A stretch of 49,942 bases of DNA from the NCBI RefSeq assembly GCF_002729955.1, contig NZ_PBYA01000040.1, positions 1 to 49,942 of the forward strand, given 5' to 3'. The notes beneath the pieces were generated by a model that did not search any database, was not told the DNA's origin, and worked only from the letters and a program-made list of their open reading frames with translations. Numbering within the stretch: the first letter of the stretch is position 1; each line of letters begins with the position of its first letter. Positions 30,400-39,171 of the stretch are shown here, piece by piece. The DNA is from Salinisphaera sp. (GTDB lineage Bacteria > Pseudomonadota > Gammaproteobacteria > Nevskiales > Salinisphaeraceae). The position numbers were made by a program, and so were the translations under genes.

Positions 30400-30975
30400 G
30401 TGGCAGAAGCGATTCCACGCATACTGAAACTGGATGCCGGGGGCCTGCCCGTGGAGTGGGTGGATTGGCGTGAAGCGGTCAGCCTGTACTTCACCGACAA
30501 GATCGCCTGGGAAGCCGGCAGCGAAAAGATCTGCCTGCGCGGCGGGCGTTCGCGTTCGACAGGCCTGCGCAGCCAGATCGAGATCGATTCCATCATCGCG
30601 GTACGCGATCGTTCGCATCGGTTTGCCCGTAACCTGGTGCCGGCGCTGACGCGGCGTGAGCTGTTCCACCGCGATGGCGGTCTGTGCATGTACTGCGGTA
30701 CCCGGCTGACGTTCTCGCAGATGCAGATCGAGCATGTCGTGCCGCGCTCGAAAGGCGGCGGCCATGCCTGGACCAACGTGGTATCCACCTGCGAAGGCTG
30801 TAATCGTTTCAAGGACGACCGCACGCCGGAACAGGCGGGGATGACACTGCTGGCACTGCCGTACGAGCCCAATCTGGCCGAGTGGCTGATTCTGGCGAAC
30901 CGCCGCATCCTGGCCGACCAGCAGGCGTTTCTCGAACGCCTGGCCCCCAAACGCGACGCCCGCTTCGACGCCTAG
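30400..30975 (+). CDS. HNH endonuclease
   Basis: HNH-family nuclease of 191 residues. A Cys pair opens the motif (CMYC, Cys96 and Cys99), followed by IEHVVPRSKGGGHAWTNVVSTCEGCNRFKDDRTP, giving the catalytic His of EHVVP, the Asn of TNVV and the second Cys pair. An N-terminal domain of about 85 residues precedes it. Proteins of this shape are common, usually single, housekeeping-looking genes in Gammaproteobacteria with no assigned role; I see no partner that would make it a defence system. The start is GTG at 30400 behind GGAGGT. It converges on the DUF4197 gene, three bases apart. Confidence 0.88.
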   Translation: MAEAIPRILKLDAGGLPVEWVDWREAVSLYFTDKIAWEAGSEKICLRGGRSRSTGLRSQIEIDSIIAVRDRSHRFARNLVPALTRRELFHRDGGLCMYCGTRLTFSQMQIEHVVPRSKGGGHAWTNVVSTCEGCNRFKDDRTPEQAGMTLLALPYEPNLAEWLILANRRILADQQAFLERLAPKRDARFDA

Positions 30976-30978
30976 CTC

Positions 30979-31737
30979 TTACCGCGATACGGTCGAAAAC
31001 ACCTTCTCGGCGATCGCGTTGCCGGCGGCAGCGGGATTGGCGCGAATCTTTTGCTCCTGCTGGCCGATCACCGCGAACAGCCCGTCCAGCGCCTGCCGGG
31101 TGACATAGTCGTTGACGTCGAGATTCATGCCCGGCACGAACGCCAGCATGGGTTTGGCGCGCGAGGTCAGCGCCTCGTAGCGCGATACGGCCTGCGACTG
31201 GGCGGTGGTATTCGCGATGATGGGCTCGAATCGGGCCGCCAGATCGTCGCCGGCGTGTTCGCGCAGATAGTCGGTGGCCGCCGTGCTAGAGCCCTGCAGG
31301 ATGTCGTAGGCATCGCGCACGCTCATGTTGTTGATGGTTTCGCGCACGATCGGCCCGGCTTCGGCGGTGGCCTGCTCGGCGGCCCGATTCATGGACAGTT
31401 GAAAGCTGTCGAGCTGGTCGCCAAAGCCGGCGCCACGCAAGGCCGAAGAGGCCTGGCCCATCCAGCCGGGCAGGGGGATACGGCGTGCCGTATTGCCCCA
31501 GAAGCCGTCGGTCTGGCCAAGCTGGGTCACGGCGGCCGAAGCGCCGTCGGCCAGGGCGGCACGCAGACCGGTGACCACTTCGTTCTCGGGCAGCTGGCGC
31601 GCGCTGGCGTTGGTCTGCCCGCCTTCGAGTTCGCCCATGAACTGTTTGAAGCGATCGCCCAGGCTCTGGGCGCTGGCGGTGGTGGCCACCGCGGCCAGCG
31701 CGCCGCTGGCGATGATGCGGATAAGTCTGCGTCGCAT
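30979..31737 (-). CDS. DUF4197 exported protein
   Basis: Exported protein of 252 residues with an N-terminal signal (MRRRLIRIIASGALAAVATTASA). The mature part matches DUF4197: a GLRAALADGASAAV motif, IPLPGWMG, then a helical region with NNMSVRDAYDILQGSSTAATDYLRE and a late DYVTRQALDGLFAVIGQQEQKIR. Function is unknown in this family. I took the ATG at 31737 because it begins a clean signal peptide; the upstream start at 31797 adds 20 residues without one. It is 113 bp from divergent mobA. Confidence 0.85.
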   Translation of the reverse strand: MRRRLIRIIASGALAAVATTASAQSLGDRFKQFMGELEGGQTNASARQLPENEVVTGLRAALADGASAAVTQLGQTDGFWGNTARRIPLPGWMGQASSALRGAGFGDQLDSFQLSMNRAAEQATAEAGPIVRETINNMSVRDAYDILQGSSTAATDYLREHAGDDLAARFEPIIANTTAQSQAVSRYEALTSRAKPMLAFVPGMNLDVNDYVTRQALDGLFAVIGQQEQKIRANPAAAGNAIAEKVFSTVSR

Positions 31738-31850
31738 GGGCGAAGTGTCCTTGAGTAGTCGGCCTGGTCGATCATACCGCGGCGATCCGGCTGGCAAATG
31801 AACGCCGCGTTCGTTGCCTCACCGCAGCGCTCGGCCCCAGAATCGCAGCG

Positions 31851-32438
31851 ATGAATATCGATCGCAGTCAGATCACCGCCGGCATTCTCGCCGGTGGCGC
31901 AGCCCGGCGGCTCGGCGGTATCGACAAGGGCTGGTATGTGCTCGATGGCCGTGCGCTTGTCGAACACACGCTGGCACGCCTCGAACCCCAGGCCGGTCAT
32001 TTGTTGATCAGCGCCAACCGTTCCCTGGACCGCTATCGCGGCCTGGGCTGCGAGGTGGTGATGGATCGAGCCCCCGGCCATGGCGGCCCGTTGCAGGGCC
32101 TGGCCAGTCTGCTGCACGCGACGTCGACGCCGTACCTGCTGGTGGTGCCGGTGGATACACCGGCGTTACCCGAAGATCTGGGGCAACGGCTTGCCGAGGC
32201 GATGACGCCGGGCATCGATCTGGTCTGTGCGCGGGCCGCACAGCGGCGTCAGCCCCTGCACGCGCTCATGCGCCGGCAGGTGCTGGCCCCGCTGGAAACC
32301 GCGCTTGCCGCCGACATGGCCCGGGTGACCGACTGGCAGGCGCGGCTCGCCGTGGCCGAGGTCGATTGGCCGCAGGCGGACGCCTTTGCCAATATCAACG
32401 CCCCCAGCGACGCGCGAGCGTGGCAAGAACCACGCTGA
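31851..32438 (+). CDS. mobA: Molybdenum cofactor guanylyltransferase MobA
   Basis: GTP:molybdopterin guanylyltransferase of 195 residues. The nucleotide-binding signature ILAGGAARRLGGIDKGW (about 12-28) matches LAGGxxxRxGxDK, and later the VDTPALPEDL loop includes the metal-binding Asp. It makes the guanine-dinucleotide form of the cofactor needed by DMSO-reductase-family enzymes, including the formate dehydrogenase downstream. moeA begins 22 bp after its stop, so the two are probably co-transcribed. Confidence 0.93.
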   Translation: MNIDRSQITAGILAGGAARRLGGIDKGWYVLDGRALVEHTLARLEPQAGHLLISANRSLDRYRGLGCEVVMDRAPGHGGPLQGLASLLHATSTPYLLVVPVDTPALPEDLGQRLAEAMTPGIDLVCARAAQRRQPLHALMRRQVLAPLETALAADMARVTDWQARLAVAEVDWPQADAFANINAPSDARAWQEPR

Positions 32439-32460
32439 ATCGCTACTTCGTTCCATCGTC

Positions 32461-33747
32461 ATGAGTGAGCCGATGTTGCAATCCCCCGACGCCTCGGATT
32501 TTCGTCCGACCCCGGACAACAAGCCCATGCCTTTGGCCGAGGCCCGTGCGCGCATCGTCGAGGCGATCACGCCCATTCGCGACTGTGAGCGCATCCCCCT
32601 GCATGCCGCGTTGCATCGCGTGCTGGGCGAGAGCGTCGTATCGCGGATCAACGTGCCTGGCGCCGACAATTCGTCGATGGACGGCTACGGCTATGCCGCG
32701 GCCGATATCGCCGCCGACGGCGACGCGCTTGAGATCGTGGGTGAAAGCCTGGCCGGACATCCCTATGCGGGGTCGCTCGGCGCCGGTCAGTGCATACGCA
32801 TCATGACCGGCGCGGTGGTGCCGCCGGGCGTGGATACGGTGGTGATGCAGGAAAACACGCAGGCGTCGGGCGCACAGCTGGTGATCGAACAACGACCGAA
32901 GGCAGGCAGCAATATTCGCTTGGCGGGAGAGGATATCGCCGCGGGCGCCACCGTGCTGGCGGCGGGCTGCTATCTGCGCCCGGCCGATATCGCCATCCTC
33001 GCTTCCGTGGGAGTGAGTGAAGTCGCGGTGGTACGCCGGCCCCGGGTGGCTTTCTTTTCCACCGGCGACGAGCTGCGCCCGATCGACGGGCCGATCGAGC
33101 CGGGCGAAATCTACGACAGCAATCGCCACGGTCTGGCCGCGCTGCTCGCCGAACTGGGCATGCAAGGCATCGATCTGGGCGTGGTCGGGGATTCGCCCGA
33201 GGCCCTGCGCGGCGCATTCGAACAGGCGGCCGAATACGACGCCGTGGTCACCAGCGGCGGCGTTTCGGTCGGCGCCGCGGATTTCGTGCTCGACGTGCTC
33301 GGCGAGCAGGGTGAGGTGGATTTCTGGCGGGTCGCGATCAAGCCGGGCAAGCCGCTGGCCTTCGGCACCCTGGGTAATGCCCGTTTCTTTGGCCTGCCGG
33401 GCAATCCGGTATCCACGGCCGTGACCTTCATCCAGCTGGTGCGCCCGGCGCTGGTGCGTATGGCCGGGGGTCATCCGGCGCTGCCCATCCGGCTTGATCT
33501 GCCCACCCTGGCCGATCTGCGCAAAAGCCCGGGGCGGGAGAATTTCCTGCGGGCCCGGCTGGTCACGACCGACGCCGGCCGGCTGGCGGTGGAGCCGATC
33601 GACCACCAGGGTTCGGGCGTGATGCGATCGATGAGCAGCGCGGATTGCTTCATCGTGCTGCCGGCCCCGCAGCAGGACGTGCCGGCCGGCGAGATGGTCA
33701 CGGTCGAGCCGTTCGCCCAGACGCTCTGGGGCCACCCCGCCGGCTGA
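32461..33747 (+). CDS. moeA: Molybdopterin molybdotransferase MoeA
   Basis: MoeA of 428 residues, which inserts molybdenum into adenylated molybdopterin. Features are GADNSSMDGYGYA (about 67-79), IMTGAVVPPGVDTVVMQEN, FSTGDELRPI and GEIYDSNRHGLAALL, then VTSGGVSVGAADFV with the Ser-Gly-Gly catalytic loop. A C-terminal beta-domain runs from about 345. The ATG at 32461 fits the domain start; an upstream in-frame start at 32386 would overlap mobA and add 25 residues outside the family pattern. It forms a cofactor operon with mobA. Confidence 0.93.
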   Translation: MSEPMLQSPDASDFRPTPDNKPMPLAEARARIVEAITPIRDCERIPLHAALHRVLGESVVSRINVPGADNSSMDGYGYAAADIAADGDALEIVGESLAGHPYAGSLGAGQCIRIMTGAVVPPGVDTVVMQENTQASGAQLVIEQRPKAGSNIRLAGEDIAAGATVLAAGCYLRPADIAILASVGVSEVAVVRRPRVAFFSTGDELRPIDGPIEPGEIYDSNRHGLAALLAELGMQGIDLGVVGDSPEALRGAFEQAAEYDAVVTSGGVSVGAADFVLDVLGEQGEVDFWRVAIKPGKPLAFGTLGNARFFGLPGNPVSTAVTFIQLVRPALVRMAGGHPALPIRLDLPTLADLRKSPGRENFLRARLVTTDAGRLAVEPIDHQGSGVMRSMSSADCFIVLPAPQQDVPAGEMVTVEPFAQTLWGHPAG

Positions 33748-33878
33748 CTGCTACCGGCGAAGCGTTCTCCCGGCCATCATCCGACTTTGGTCGCAGAAAC
33801 GATTGCATATCACATACAGCTGCTAGGGTGCGCGCAAGCTCATGCCTGCGGCGCGGCCGCGTTTTGTCTGGGGGGAAT

Positions 33879-35240
33879 ATGGCCGGGTTTTTCGACAAGT
33901 CCAGCACGGTGGCCAAGCCGGGCTTCAACCGCTGGATGGTGCCGCCCGCGGCACTGTGTATTCATCTGTGCATCGGCCAGGTGTATGCGTTCTCGGTATT
34001 CAAGATTCCCTTGACGCAGATCGTCGGCGTCACCGAGTCGGCCCCGGCCGACTGGTCGCAGTCGACGCTGGCCTGGATCTTTTCGCTGGCCATCGCCGCC
34101 CTCGGTCTGGCGGCGGCATTCGGCGGCCAGTGGCTGGAGCGGGTCGGCCCGCGCAAGGCGATGGCGCTGGCGGCGGCCTGTTTCGGCGGCGGCTTCATCG
34201 TCTCCGCCTTCGGCGTGTGGTGGCACCAGATCTGGCTGGTGTATCTCGGCTATGGCGTGATTGGCGGCATCGGTCTGGGCATTGGCTATATCTCGCCCGT
34301 GTCCACGCTCATCAAATGGTTTCCCGACCGCCCGGGCCTGGCCACCGGCATGGCGATCATGGGCTTTGGCGGCGGCGCGATGATCGGCTCGCCGCTGGCC
34401 ACCTCGCTGATGGCATTCTTCTCCGGGCCGGATACGGTAGGCGTGGGGTCCACCTTTGTCGCCATGGGCATCATCTATTTCCTGTTCATGATGATCGGCG
34501 CGCTGATCGTGCGTATTCCGGCCAAGGACTGGCAGCCGCAGGGGTTCGACCCCGAACAGGACGGCAAGCAGGACAAGATGATCACGCGCGGCCACGTGCA
34601 CGTGAATCAGGCCATGAAGACGCCGCAGTTCTATTTCATCTGGCTGGTGCTGTTTCTCAACGTCACCGCCGGCATCGCGCTGCTCGAACAGGCCTCGCCG
34701 ATGGCCCAGGAAATGGTCGGCACCAGCGCGGCCGCGGCGGCCGGCTTCGTGGGCGTGCTGTCGATCTTCAACATGGCCGGGCGCTTCTTCTGGGCCTCCA
34801 CCTCGGACTACATCGGCCGCAAGATGACCTACGTGATCTTCTTCGTGCTCGGCATGCTGCTCTATGCCGGGGTGCCGAGTATCGCCGCGGGCGGCAATAT
34901 CGTGCTGTTCGTGCTGGCCTGCTGCATCATCGTTTCCATGTACGGCGGCGGCTTTGCCACCGTGCCGGCCTATCTGCGCGATATCTTCGGCACCATGCAC
35001 GTGGGCGCGATCCACGGGCGTCTGCTCACGGCCTGGGCCGCAGCAGGCGTGGTCGGGCCGGTGCTGCTCAACCAGCTGCGAGAGGGGCGTATCGAAGCCG
35101 GCGTGGCACCGGCGGATGCCTACACCACCACGCTCTACATCATGGTGGCGCTGTTGGCGGTGGGCCTGGTCTGCAATCTGCTGGTGCGGCCGGTGGCCGA
35201 AAAGCACCAGTACGAGGGGGATCCGTCGAACCCGGACTAG
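33879..35240 (+). CDS. OFA-family MFS transporter
   Basis: Major facilitator transporter of 453 residues with twelve predicted membrane helices, resembling the oxalate/formate antiporter (OFA) family. Signs are NRWMVPPAALCIHLCIGQVYAFSVF in TM1, WIFSLAIAALGLAAAFGGQWLERVGPRKAM with the MFS A-loop, and YGVIGGIGLGIGYISPVSTLIKWFPDRPGLATGMAIMGFGGGAMI. The substrate is probably a small carboxylate; formate or oxalate fits the neighbouring dehydrogenase, but this is inference. A run of five G lies just ahead of the ATG. A 44-residue companion gene follows after 87 bp. Confidence 0.9.
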   Translation: MAGFFDKSSTVAKPGFNRWMVPPAALCIHLCIGQVYAFSVFKIPLTQIVGVTESAPADWSQSTLAWIFSLAIAALGLAAAFGGQWLERVGPRKAMALAAACFGGGFIVSAFGVWWHQIWLVYLGYGVIGGIGLGIGYISPVSTLIKWFPDRPGLATGMAIMGFGGGAMIGSPLATSLMAFFSGPDTVGVGSTFVAMGIIYFLFMMIGALIVRIPAKDWQPQGFDPEQDGKQDKMITRGHVHVNQAMKTPQFYFIWLVLFLNVTAGIALLEQASPMAQEMVGTSAAAAAGFVGVLSIFNMAGRFFWASTSDYIGRKMTYVIFFVLGMLLYAGVPSIAAGGNIVLFVLACCIIVSMYGGGFATVPAYLRDIFGTMHVGAIHGRLLTAWAAAGVVGPVLLNQLREGRIEAGVAPADAYTTTLYIMVALLAVGLVCNLLVRPVAEKHQYEGDPSNPD

Positions 35241-35327
35241 AACGAAACGGGCTCGCGGCGGCTCGACGCCGTCCGGGGCGGAGTCGAACTTGTTGATTTG
35301 ATTCGCTGCATTATGCAGGAGACAATG

Positions 35328-35462
35328 ATGAATACCGAAGCCAATACAGCTTCCGCCACGCCGACCTGGCAGATCGCCGGCCTCTGGGCCATGGTCACGA
35401 TCCCCGCGCTCTGGGGCTTTTTCGAAACGCTGGTCAAGGCATCGCGGCTGTTCACCGGCTAG
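35328..35462 (+). CDS. Small MFS-associated membrane protein, 44 aa
   Basis: Small protein of 44 residues. The N-terminal part (about 1-13) is polar, and residues 14-33 are a hydrophobic, tryptophan-rich stretch (WQIAGLWAMVTIPALWG) ending in FFETLVKASRLFTG. A single membrane helix is likely. It resembles the short 'MFS transporter small subunit' proteins that are encoded just after OFA-type carriers, as here. AGGAGA (35317-35322) is well spaced for the ATG at 35328; another ATG at 35325 is too close. The order OFA carrier, small protein, then the fdh genes supports a real gene. Confidence 0.75.
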   Translation: MNTEANTASATPTWQIAGLWAMVTIPALWGFFETLVKASRLFTG

Positions 35463-35597
35463 GTAGGCCTAAAGCAGGGCCTGCAATTGATCCAAGTCCG
35501 TTGTCTACTAGGAGACGGGCTTATTCCGGCTTTTATCTCGCGCGCAACATAATCGTGCGAAGATGCAGAACATAGAGGCCGGCTCAGGAGACACCCC

Positions 35598-38594
35598 ATG
35601 GATGACGTTGCCGAACAGATCGAAATCACCGTAGACGGCCGTACGGTCTGGGCACGCCCCGGCCAGCTTCTGCCCGAGGCCCTGGAAGGCACCGGCATCT
35701 ATCTGCCGCATGTCTGCTATCACCCGAGCCTGGGGCCGCTGCAGACCTGCGATACCTGTTTCGTGGAGATCGACGGCAATCTGGTGCGCGGCTGTAGCGT
35801 GGCGGTCAAGCCCGGCCTGGACGTGACGATTGAAAGCGATAGCGCCCATGCCGCCCGTCACGAGGGCATCGACCGGATCGCCTCGAACCACGATCTGTAT
35901 TGCTCGGTGTGCGACAACAACAACGGCAACTGTGAAGTGCACAACACCGTGCGCGACATGGAAGTGCCCGGCCAGCACTACGAATTCCGCGGCAAGCCCT
36001 ACGAAAAGGACTACTCCAACCCGTTCTATATCTACGATCCGGACCAGTGCATCCTGTGCGGTCGCTGTGTCGAGGCCTGCCAGAACCTGCAGGTCAACGA
36101 AACACTGTCGATCGACTGGAGTCGCGAACGTCCGCGCGTGATCTGGGACGACGATATCCCGATCGAGGATTCCTCCTGTGTTTCCTGCGGCCATTGTGTG
36201 ACGGTCTGCCCCTGCAACGCGCTGATGGAAAAGACCATGCTCGGCAACGTCGGTCCCATGACCGGCCTGTCGCCGCAGGCGCGGGGGCGCTACCAGAAGC
36301 TCGGTCGCTCGGCCATCGACCTGGTCAAGGCCGCCGAACACACCACCGGCTTCGGGCCGATCTTCGCCGTGTCGGAAGTCGATGCGGCGATGCGCGAAAC
36401 CGAGCTCAAGCGCACCAAGACCGTCTGCACTTACTGCGGCGTGGGCTGCTCCTTCGAGATGTGGACCCGCGGGCGTGAACTGCTGAAGGTGCAGCCGCAG
36501 CCCGAAGCGCCGGCCAACGGTATCTCCACCTGTATCAAGGGCAAGTTCGGCTGGGGCCATATCAACAGCGAACACCGGCTGACCAAGCCGCTCATTCGCG
36601 AAAACGGCGCCTTCCGCGAAGCCGAATGGGACGAGGCCTACGCGCTGATCGCCCGTCGCTTCAACGAAATCCGCGAAGCCAACGGCCCGGACGCGCTGGC
36701 CTATATCGCCTCCTCGAAGTGCACCAACGAGGAAGGCTATCTGATGCAGAAATTCGCCCGTGCGGTCATGGGCACGAACAATATCGACAACTGCTCGCGC
36801 TATTGTCAGGCGCCGGCCACCGAAAGCCTCTGGCGTACCGTCGGCTACGGTGCCGATACCGGCTCGATCGCCGATCTGGCGGCGGCCGATCTGCTGATGA
36901 TCGTCGGCTCGAACACGGCCGAAAGCCATCCGGTGATCGCCACCCGCTTCAAGCGGGCCAAGAAGCTGCGCGGCCAGAAACACCTCGTGGCCGACCTGCG
37001 CAAGAACGAAATGGCCCAACGCGCCGATCTGTTCGTCAAGCCCGAGCCGGGCACCGACATGATCTGGCTGAACGCGATCGCCAAGCGCATCGTCGAAATG
37101 GGCCGGGCCGACACCGACTTCATCGAAAACCATGTCGAGGAGTACGAGGACTACGTCAAGAGCCTCGAGCCGTTCACCATGGAGTTCGCCCAGCAGCGCT
37201 GTGGCCTGAGTCAGGACGAGCTCGATCGTATTCTCGACATGGTGCTCGAAGCCAAGACCATCTGCGGCGTCTGGGCCATGGGCGTGACCCAGCACACCAT
37301 GGGCGCGGATACCGCGACCGCGCTGTGCAACCTGCTGCTTCTGACCGGCAACATGGGCCGCTTCGCCACCGGCGGCTATCCGATGCGCGGGCACAACAAC
37401 GTGCAGGGCGCGAGCGATTTCGGCTGCATGCCGGGCCGTTTCCCCGGCTACGACTTCGTCACCGACGATACCGTGCGTGCCCGCTACGAGCAGGCCTGGG
37501 GCGTCGAGCTGACCACCCGCAAGGGGCTGAACAACCATGAAATGGTCACCCACATGCACGAGGGCGATCTGAAGTCGCTGTATGTGGTGGGTGAAGACAT
37601 GGGCATCGTCGATTCCGATGCCCTGCACGTACAGTCCGCCTTCGAAAAGCTCGAGTTCATGGTCGTACAGGACATGTTCTTCTCGCGGACCTGCGAGTTC
37701 GCCGACGTGGTGCTGCCGGCCAGTCCGTCGGTGGAAAAGGAAGGCACCTTCGTCAATACCGAACGCCGTATCCAGCGTCTGTATCAGGTGTTCGAGCCGA
37801 TGGGCGATTCCAAGCCCGACTGGATCATTCATACCGAACTGGCGCGTGCGATGGGCGCGGACTGGAACTACAGCCACCCCAGTGAAATCATGCATGAGGC
37901 GGCGTCCATCGCCGACCTGTTCGCCGGGGTGCACTACGACCGTCTGCAAGGCTTCAATTCCCAGCAATGGCCGGTGGCCGCCGACGGCACCAGCGAGTCC
38001 AATCTGTATTCCAGCGGCAAGTTTCATTTCGATAACGGGCTGGCGCGCTTCCACCCGGTCGAATGGAACGAGCCGACCGACCAGCCCGACGACGAGTACG
38101 ACCTGCATCTGAACAACGGCCGTCTGCTCGAGCATTTCCACGAAGGCAATCTCACTGACGAAACCGCCGGCATCGTGTTCAAGATCGAGCGCAGTTTTGT
38201 GGAAGTCTCGCCGGAGCTGGCGGCCGAGCGCGGCATCAAGCCGGGCAGCATCGTACGGCTTGTCTCGCGGCGCGGCGCGATCAAGGTGAGCGTGGAAGTC
38301 ACCGATCGCGTGGCCGGCAAGCAGATGTACATGCCCATGCACGGCAAGAAGAACATCGAGGCGATCAACGTGCTTACCAGCTTCGAGTCGGACAAGGACA
38401 CCGACACCCCGGCCTACAAGGAGCTGGCGGTGAAGATGGAAATACTCAGCGTCGACGGCCATCCGCCGCTCAAGGCGAACAATCAGCGCAACGCCACGCG
38501 CAACCCTGTATCGGGCGTGCAGGTCAACGCCAAGTGGAAGCGCGACGACTACAAGCGTCCGCCCAAGGCGCGGCCGGCCGACAGCGGCCTGTAA
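35598..38594 (+). CDS. fdhF: Formate dehydrogenase-like molybdoprotein (YjgC/YrhE type)
   Basis: Molybdopterin oxidoreductase of 998 residues, electron-transfer part first. Residues 1-80 form a [2Fe-2S] domain (Cys40, 51, 54, 66). A Cys-rich segment (CSVCDNNNGNC) follows, then two ferredoxin-type [4Fe-4S] motifs (CILCGRCVEAC and CVSCGHCVTVCPC), a further [4Fe-4S] site (Cys277, 280, 284, 312) and the large catalytic domain. The molybdenum ligand is Cys403 in NCSRYCQAP, with no selenocysteine codon. Its neighbour is Gln404, where E. coli FdhH has His141; Arg597 of MRGHNN is kept, with His599 where classic enzymes have Gln. This is the Bacillus YjgC/YrhE pattern, a class I recall as menaquinone-linked formate dehydrogenases with a DUF1641 partner. 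CAGGAGA precedes the ATG. Formate oxidation is likely, not proven. Confidence 0.93.
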   Translation: MDDVAEQIEITVDGRTVWARPGQLLPEALEGTGIYLPHVCYHPSLGPLQTCDTCFVEIDGNLVRGCSVAVKPGLDVTIESDSAHAARHEGIDRIASNHDLYCSVCDNNNGNCEVHNTVRDMEVPGQHYEFRGKPYEKDYSNPFYIYDPDQCILCGRCVEACQNLQVNETLSIDWSRERPRVIWDDDIPIEDSSCVSCGHCVTVCPCNALMEKTMLGNVGPMTGLSPQARGRYQKLGRSAIDLVKAAEHTTGFGPIFAVSEVDAAMRETELKRTKTVCTYCGVGCSFEMWTRGRELLKVQPQPEAPANGISTCIKGKFGWGHINSEHRLTKPLIRENGAFREAEWDEAYALIARRFNEIREANGPDALAYIASSKCTNEEGYLMQKFARAVMGTNNIDNCSRYCQAPATESLWRTVGYGADTGSIADLAAADLLMIVGSNTAESHPVIATRFKRAKKLRGQKHLVADLRKNEMAQRADLFVKPEPGTDMIWLNAIAKRIVEMGRADTDFIENHVEEYEDYVKSLEPFTMEFAQQRCGLSQDELDRILDMVLEAKTICGVWAMGVTQHTMGADTATALCNLLLLTGNMGRFATGGYPMRGHNNVQGASDFGCMPGRFPGYDFVTDDTVRARYEQAWGVELTTRKGLNNHEMVTHMHEGDLKSLYVVGEDMGIVDSDALHVQSAFEKLEFMVVQDMFFSRTCEFADVVLPASPSVEKEGTFVNTERRIQRLYQVFEPMGDSKPDWIIHTELARAMGADWNYSHPSEIMHEAASIADLFAGVHYDRLQGFNSQQWPVAADGTSESNLYSSGKFHFDNGLARFHPVEWNEPTDQPDDEYDLHLNNGRLLEHFHEGNLTDETAGIVFKIERSFVEVSPELAAERGIKPGSIVRLVSRRGAIKVSVEVTDRVAGKQMYMPMHGKKNIEAINVLTSFESDKDTDTPAYKELAVKMEILSVDGHPPLKANNQRNATRNPVSGVQVNAKWKRDDYKRPPKARPADSGL

Positions 38595-38639
38595 ACAGGC
38601 CGGTATTCGTCTTCGCACACCGTTTTTCAGGATTTCGTC

Positions 38640-39152
38640 ATGGCAGAACAGATTCATTACCGGCCCGCCGAGGCCAAGCAGTATCGTAAGGACACGCTGG
38701 CGGAGTTCGAGCGTCTGGAAGGGCGGGTCGCCGAGATCAACGGCCTGCTCGACGAGCTCTATGAATCGGGCGTGATTCGCTGGCTCAAGGATTTTGCCGG
38801 CGCCTTTCCGCAGATTTCGAGCATCGCCGTGGAAAGCATGAACACCCCGCAGGGGCATGCCGGCATGCGCAATCTGCTGGTGGTTGCCCAGCAACTGGGC
38901 AAGATCGATCCGGATCAGCTGGAGCGCACCTTCGGCGCGATTAATGCCGGCATGAACGAGGCCGCCAAGCCGGCAAGCGACGATACGCCCTACAACCCGC
39001 CGGGCGTCACCGGCGTGTTCAAGCTGCTGCACGACAAGGAGCTATGGGCCACGCTGTCGCCGCTGATCGCCGGCGCCAGGGCCTATTCGCAGGCGCGCCG
39101 CGGGCAGCAGAGCGACGGCGAGAACGCAGGCGAGAACAAGGGCGCCGAGTAA
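38640..39152 (+). CDS. DUF1641 protein, probable FDH partner
   Basis: DUF1641 protein of 170 residues. The N-terminal half is predicted helical (RKDTLAEFERLEGRVAEINGLLDELYESGVIRWLKDF) and the family core includes MRNLLVVAQQLGKIDPDQL and GVTGVFKLLHDKELWATLSPLIAGARAYSQ. In Bacillus the equivalent gene follows the YjgC/YrhE dehydrogenase and, from memory, encodes its quinone-facing subunit. It begins 45 bp after fdhF with GGATTT-type spacing and no terminator, so the two are very likely one operon. It has no cofactor motifs. Confidence 0.88.
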   Translation: MAEQIHYRPAEAKQYRKDTLAEFERLEGRVAEINGLLDELYESGVIRWLKDFAGAFPQISSIAVESMNTPQGHAGMRNLLVVAQQLGKIDPDQLERTFGAINAGMNEAAKPASDDTPYNPPGVTGVFKLLHDKELWATLSPLIAGARAYSQARRGQQSDGENAGENKGAE

Positions 39153-39171
39153 GTAATCCGGGCGCGACGGC

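Noticed and set aside
30400-30975. HNH nuclease as part of a defence or toxin system.
   Set aside because: No methyltransferase, ATPase, immunity gene or phage gene is adjacent, and similar lone genes are common in Gammaproteobacteria.
35285-35597. FNR-type site (TTGAT-like sequences near 35293 and 35485) upstream of fdhF.
   Set aside because: Only one half-site matches in each case; the second half of TTGAT-N4-ATCAA is missing.
35508-39032. Open frame of about 1170 codons on the minus strand across the formate dehydrogenase gene.
   Set aside because: It is the antisense shadow of fdhF and the DUF1641 gene. It has no domain pattern, and the plus-strand protein has clear iron-sulfur and molybdenum motifs.
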